DNA of 7,288 bases from an uncultured Bacillota bacterium (lineage in GTDB: Bacteria > Bacillota_I > Bacilli_A > RFN20 > CAG-826): assembly GCA_949298295.1 (NCBI GenBank), contig CASFWS010000049.1, forward strand, positions 1-7,288, written 5' to 3'. Positions 6,801 to 7,288 of this stretch are shown piece after piece; position 1 is the stretch's first letter; every line of letters begins with the position of its first letter. The position numbers were made by a program, and so were the translations under genes. The notes beneath the pieces were generated by a model. That model was given only the letters and a program-made list of their open reading frames with translations. It was not told the origin of the DNA and did no database searches.

Positions 6801-7288
6801 ATCGCTTCAACGGACGGAAGATCGAGGCGAAATGGGTCATTTCTTCCCCGACCCTTCCCCCGTCGTGGGTAAGCCCCATCGTGAACGATGAAAGGTCGGC
6901 TTCCTCGCCCGAAAGGAGGGCATCGAAGAGGCGGAAGAGGGTTTCCGTATCGGCGGCTGCCTTCTCGTAGAGGTCGAGGAAGGACTCGTTTCGAAGGCGC
7001 CCCGAGAAGGGGTCGGGCCACGGGAAATGCTCTTCGTTGAGGAGATCGACATCGTTTTTGGAAAGTTCGATCTCGAGGTCTTCCCGGGCCGCGTTCGAGG
7101 GGTAATGAAGGGCTGCGACCTGGCTTTCCCGCCCCATGAGGAGAGTGACGAAAAGCTTCGAGAACCACCGCGGCTTGTTCGTAAGGCGAAGGACCGAGCG
7201 GTAATCGTCCAGCGCCTCGGCAAGGGAGGTTGGCCCCAAGCCCGGGATTTTCCGCTCCCCTAGGTAGAGCGAGGTCCCCCGGTAGGTC
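6799..7288 (-). CDS. C-terminal part of an uncertain protein, possibly zinc-dependent phospholipase C-like
   Basis: The reading frame is open from the right edge to TAA at 6801-6799, giving about 162 residues without the N-terminus. An in-frame TTG at 7239 is not needed as a start, because the frame continues upstream with no stop (TYRGTSLYLGERKIPG precedes it). The visible part is soluble and probably largely helical. The stretch VDLLNEEHFPWPDPFSGRLR followed by NESFLDLYEKA resembles, from memory, the LN-x-H-x-W-x-P...SF-x-LYEKA pattern in the C-terminal half of Bacillota proteins annotated as zinc-dependent phospholipase C family. The metal-binding N-terminal half, which would decide this, is outside the window. 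The protein ends at a strong terminator, so it is the last gene of its own transcript. The coding assignment is strong; the family is tentative. Confidence 0.6.
   Translation of the reverse strand, partial: TYRGTSLYLGERKIPGLGPTSLAEALDDYRSVLRLTNKPRWFSKLFVTLLMGRESQVAALHYPSNAAREDLEIELSKNDVDLLNEEHFPWPDPFSGRLRNESFLDLYEKAAADTETLFRLFDALLSGEEADLSSFTMGLTHDGGRVGEEMTHFASIFRPLKR

Noticed and set aside
6743..7168. Alternative minus-strand frame of about 141 codons across the right-edge gene and terminator
   Set aside because: It is Arg/Pro/Gly-rich, runs through the terminator hairpin, and overlaps the better frame that stops just before that hairpin.
1..7288. Possible use of TGA as Trp (Mycoplasma-like code)
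   Set aside because: TGA ends galK, galT, galM and the alcohol dehydrogenase exactly at operon junctions, and Trp is encoded by TGG where checked.
1..7288. Mobile elements, CRISPR repeats, tRNA or rRNA genes, toxin-antitoxin or defence genes
   Set aside because: None could be seen. The window is almost completely filled by seven intact or edge-truncated minus-strand genes.

Overview
Every gene that can be supported in this window lies on the minus strand, so it reads right to left. The DNA is GC-rich by eye, with strong G/C preference at third codon positions. TGA is used as a real stop in four genes and Trp is TGG where checked, so the standard bacterial code applies and a Mycoplasma-type code is excluded. 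The long type-2 GalT, the galactokinase with an NHTDH motif, the HKD cardiolipin synthase with a membrane N-terminus, and the iron alcohol dehydrogenase with an N-terminal extension all resemble Bacillota versions. I infer a fermentative, probably host-associated Bacillota bacterium with an unusually high GC content. Genus cannot be decided from this window.

Layout in transcription order: (1) the 3' part of a gene entering from the right edge (7288-6799), tentatively a zinc-dependent phospholipase C-like protein; (2) a strong intrinsic terminator (about 6795-6755); (3) a short leader (about 6760-6684) with a weak promoter-like element and an imperfect palindrome; (4) cls, cardiolipin synthase (6683-5121); (5) after 25 nt, an iron-containing alcohol dehydrogenase (5095-3881); (6) galM (3884-2889); (7) galT (2892-1420); (8) galK (1423-227); (9) after 17 nt, the start of malQ, a GH77 4-alpha-glucanotransferase (209 to the left edge). 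The adh/galM, galM/galT and galT/galK junctions are all ATGA stop-start overlaps. The only sizeable gap is the roughly 115 nt between the first two genes, and no stretch over 300 nt lacks a gene.

Metabolic reading: GalM converts beta- to alpha-galactose, GalK makes galactose 1-phosphate, and GalT exchanges it with UDP-glucose to give glucose 1-phosphate and UDP-galactose. GalE, which recycles UDP-galactose, is not in the window, and neither is a sugar transporter or regulator. MalQ would add maltodextrin or glycogen rearrangement, which meets the Leloir pathway at glucose 1-phosphate. The alcohol dehydrogenase would plausibly re-oxidise NAD(P)H during fermentation. Cls makes cardiolipin in the membrane and has no obvious metabolic link, so it may simply be carried in the same transcript.

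I see no mobile element, CRISPR array, tRNA, rRNA or defence system, and nothing that convincingly looks like an undescribed system. The points most worth checking are the non-canonical galactokinase sugar-binding motif, the mixed operon content, the cls start and leader, and the identity of the right-edge gene.
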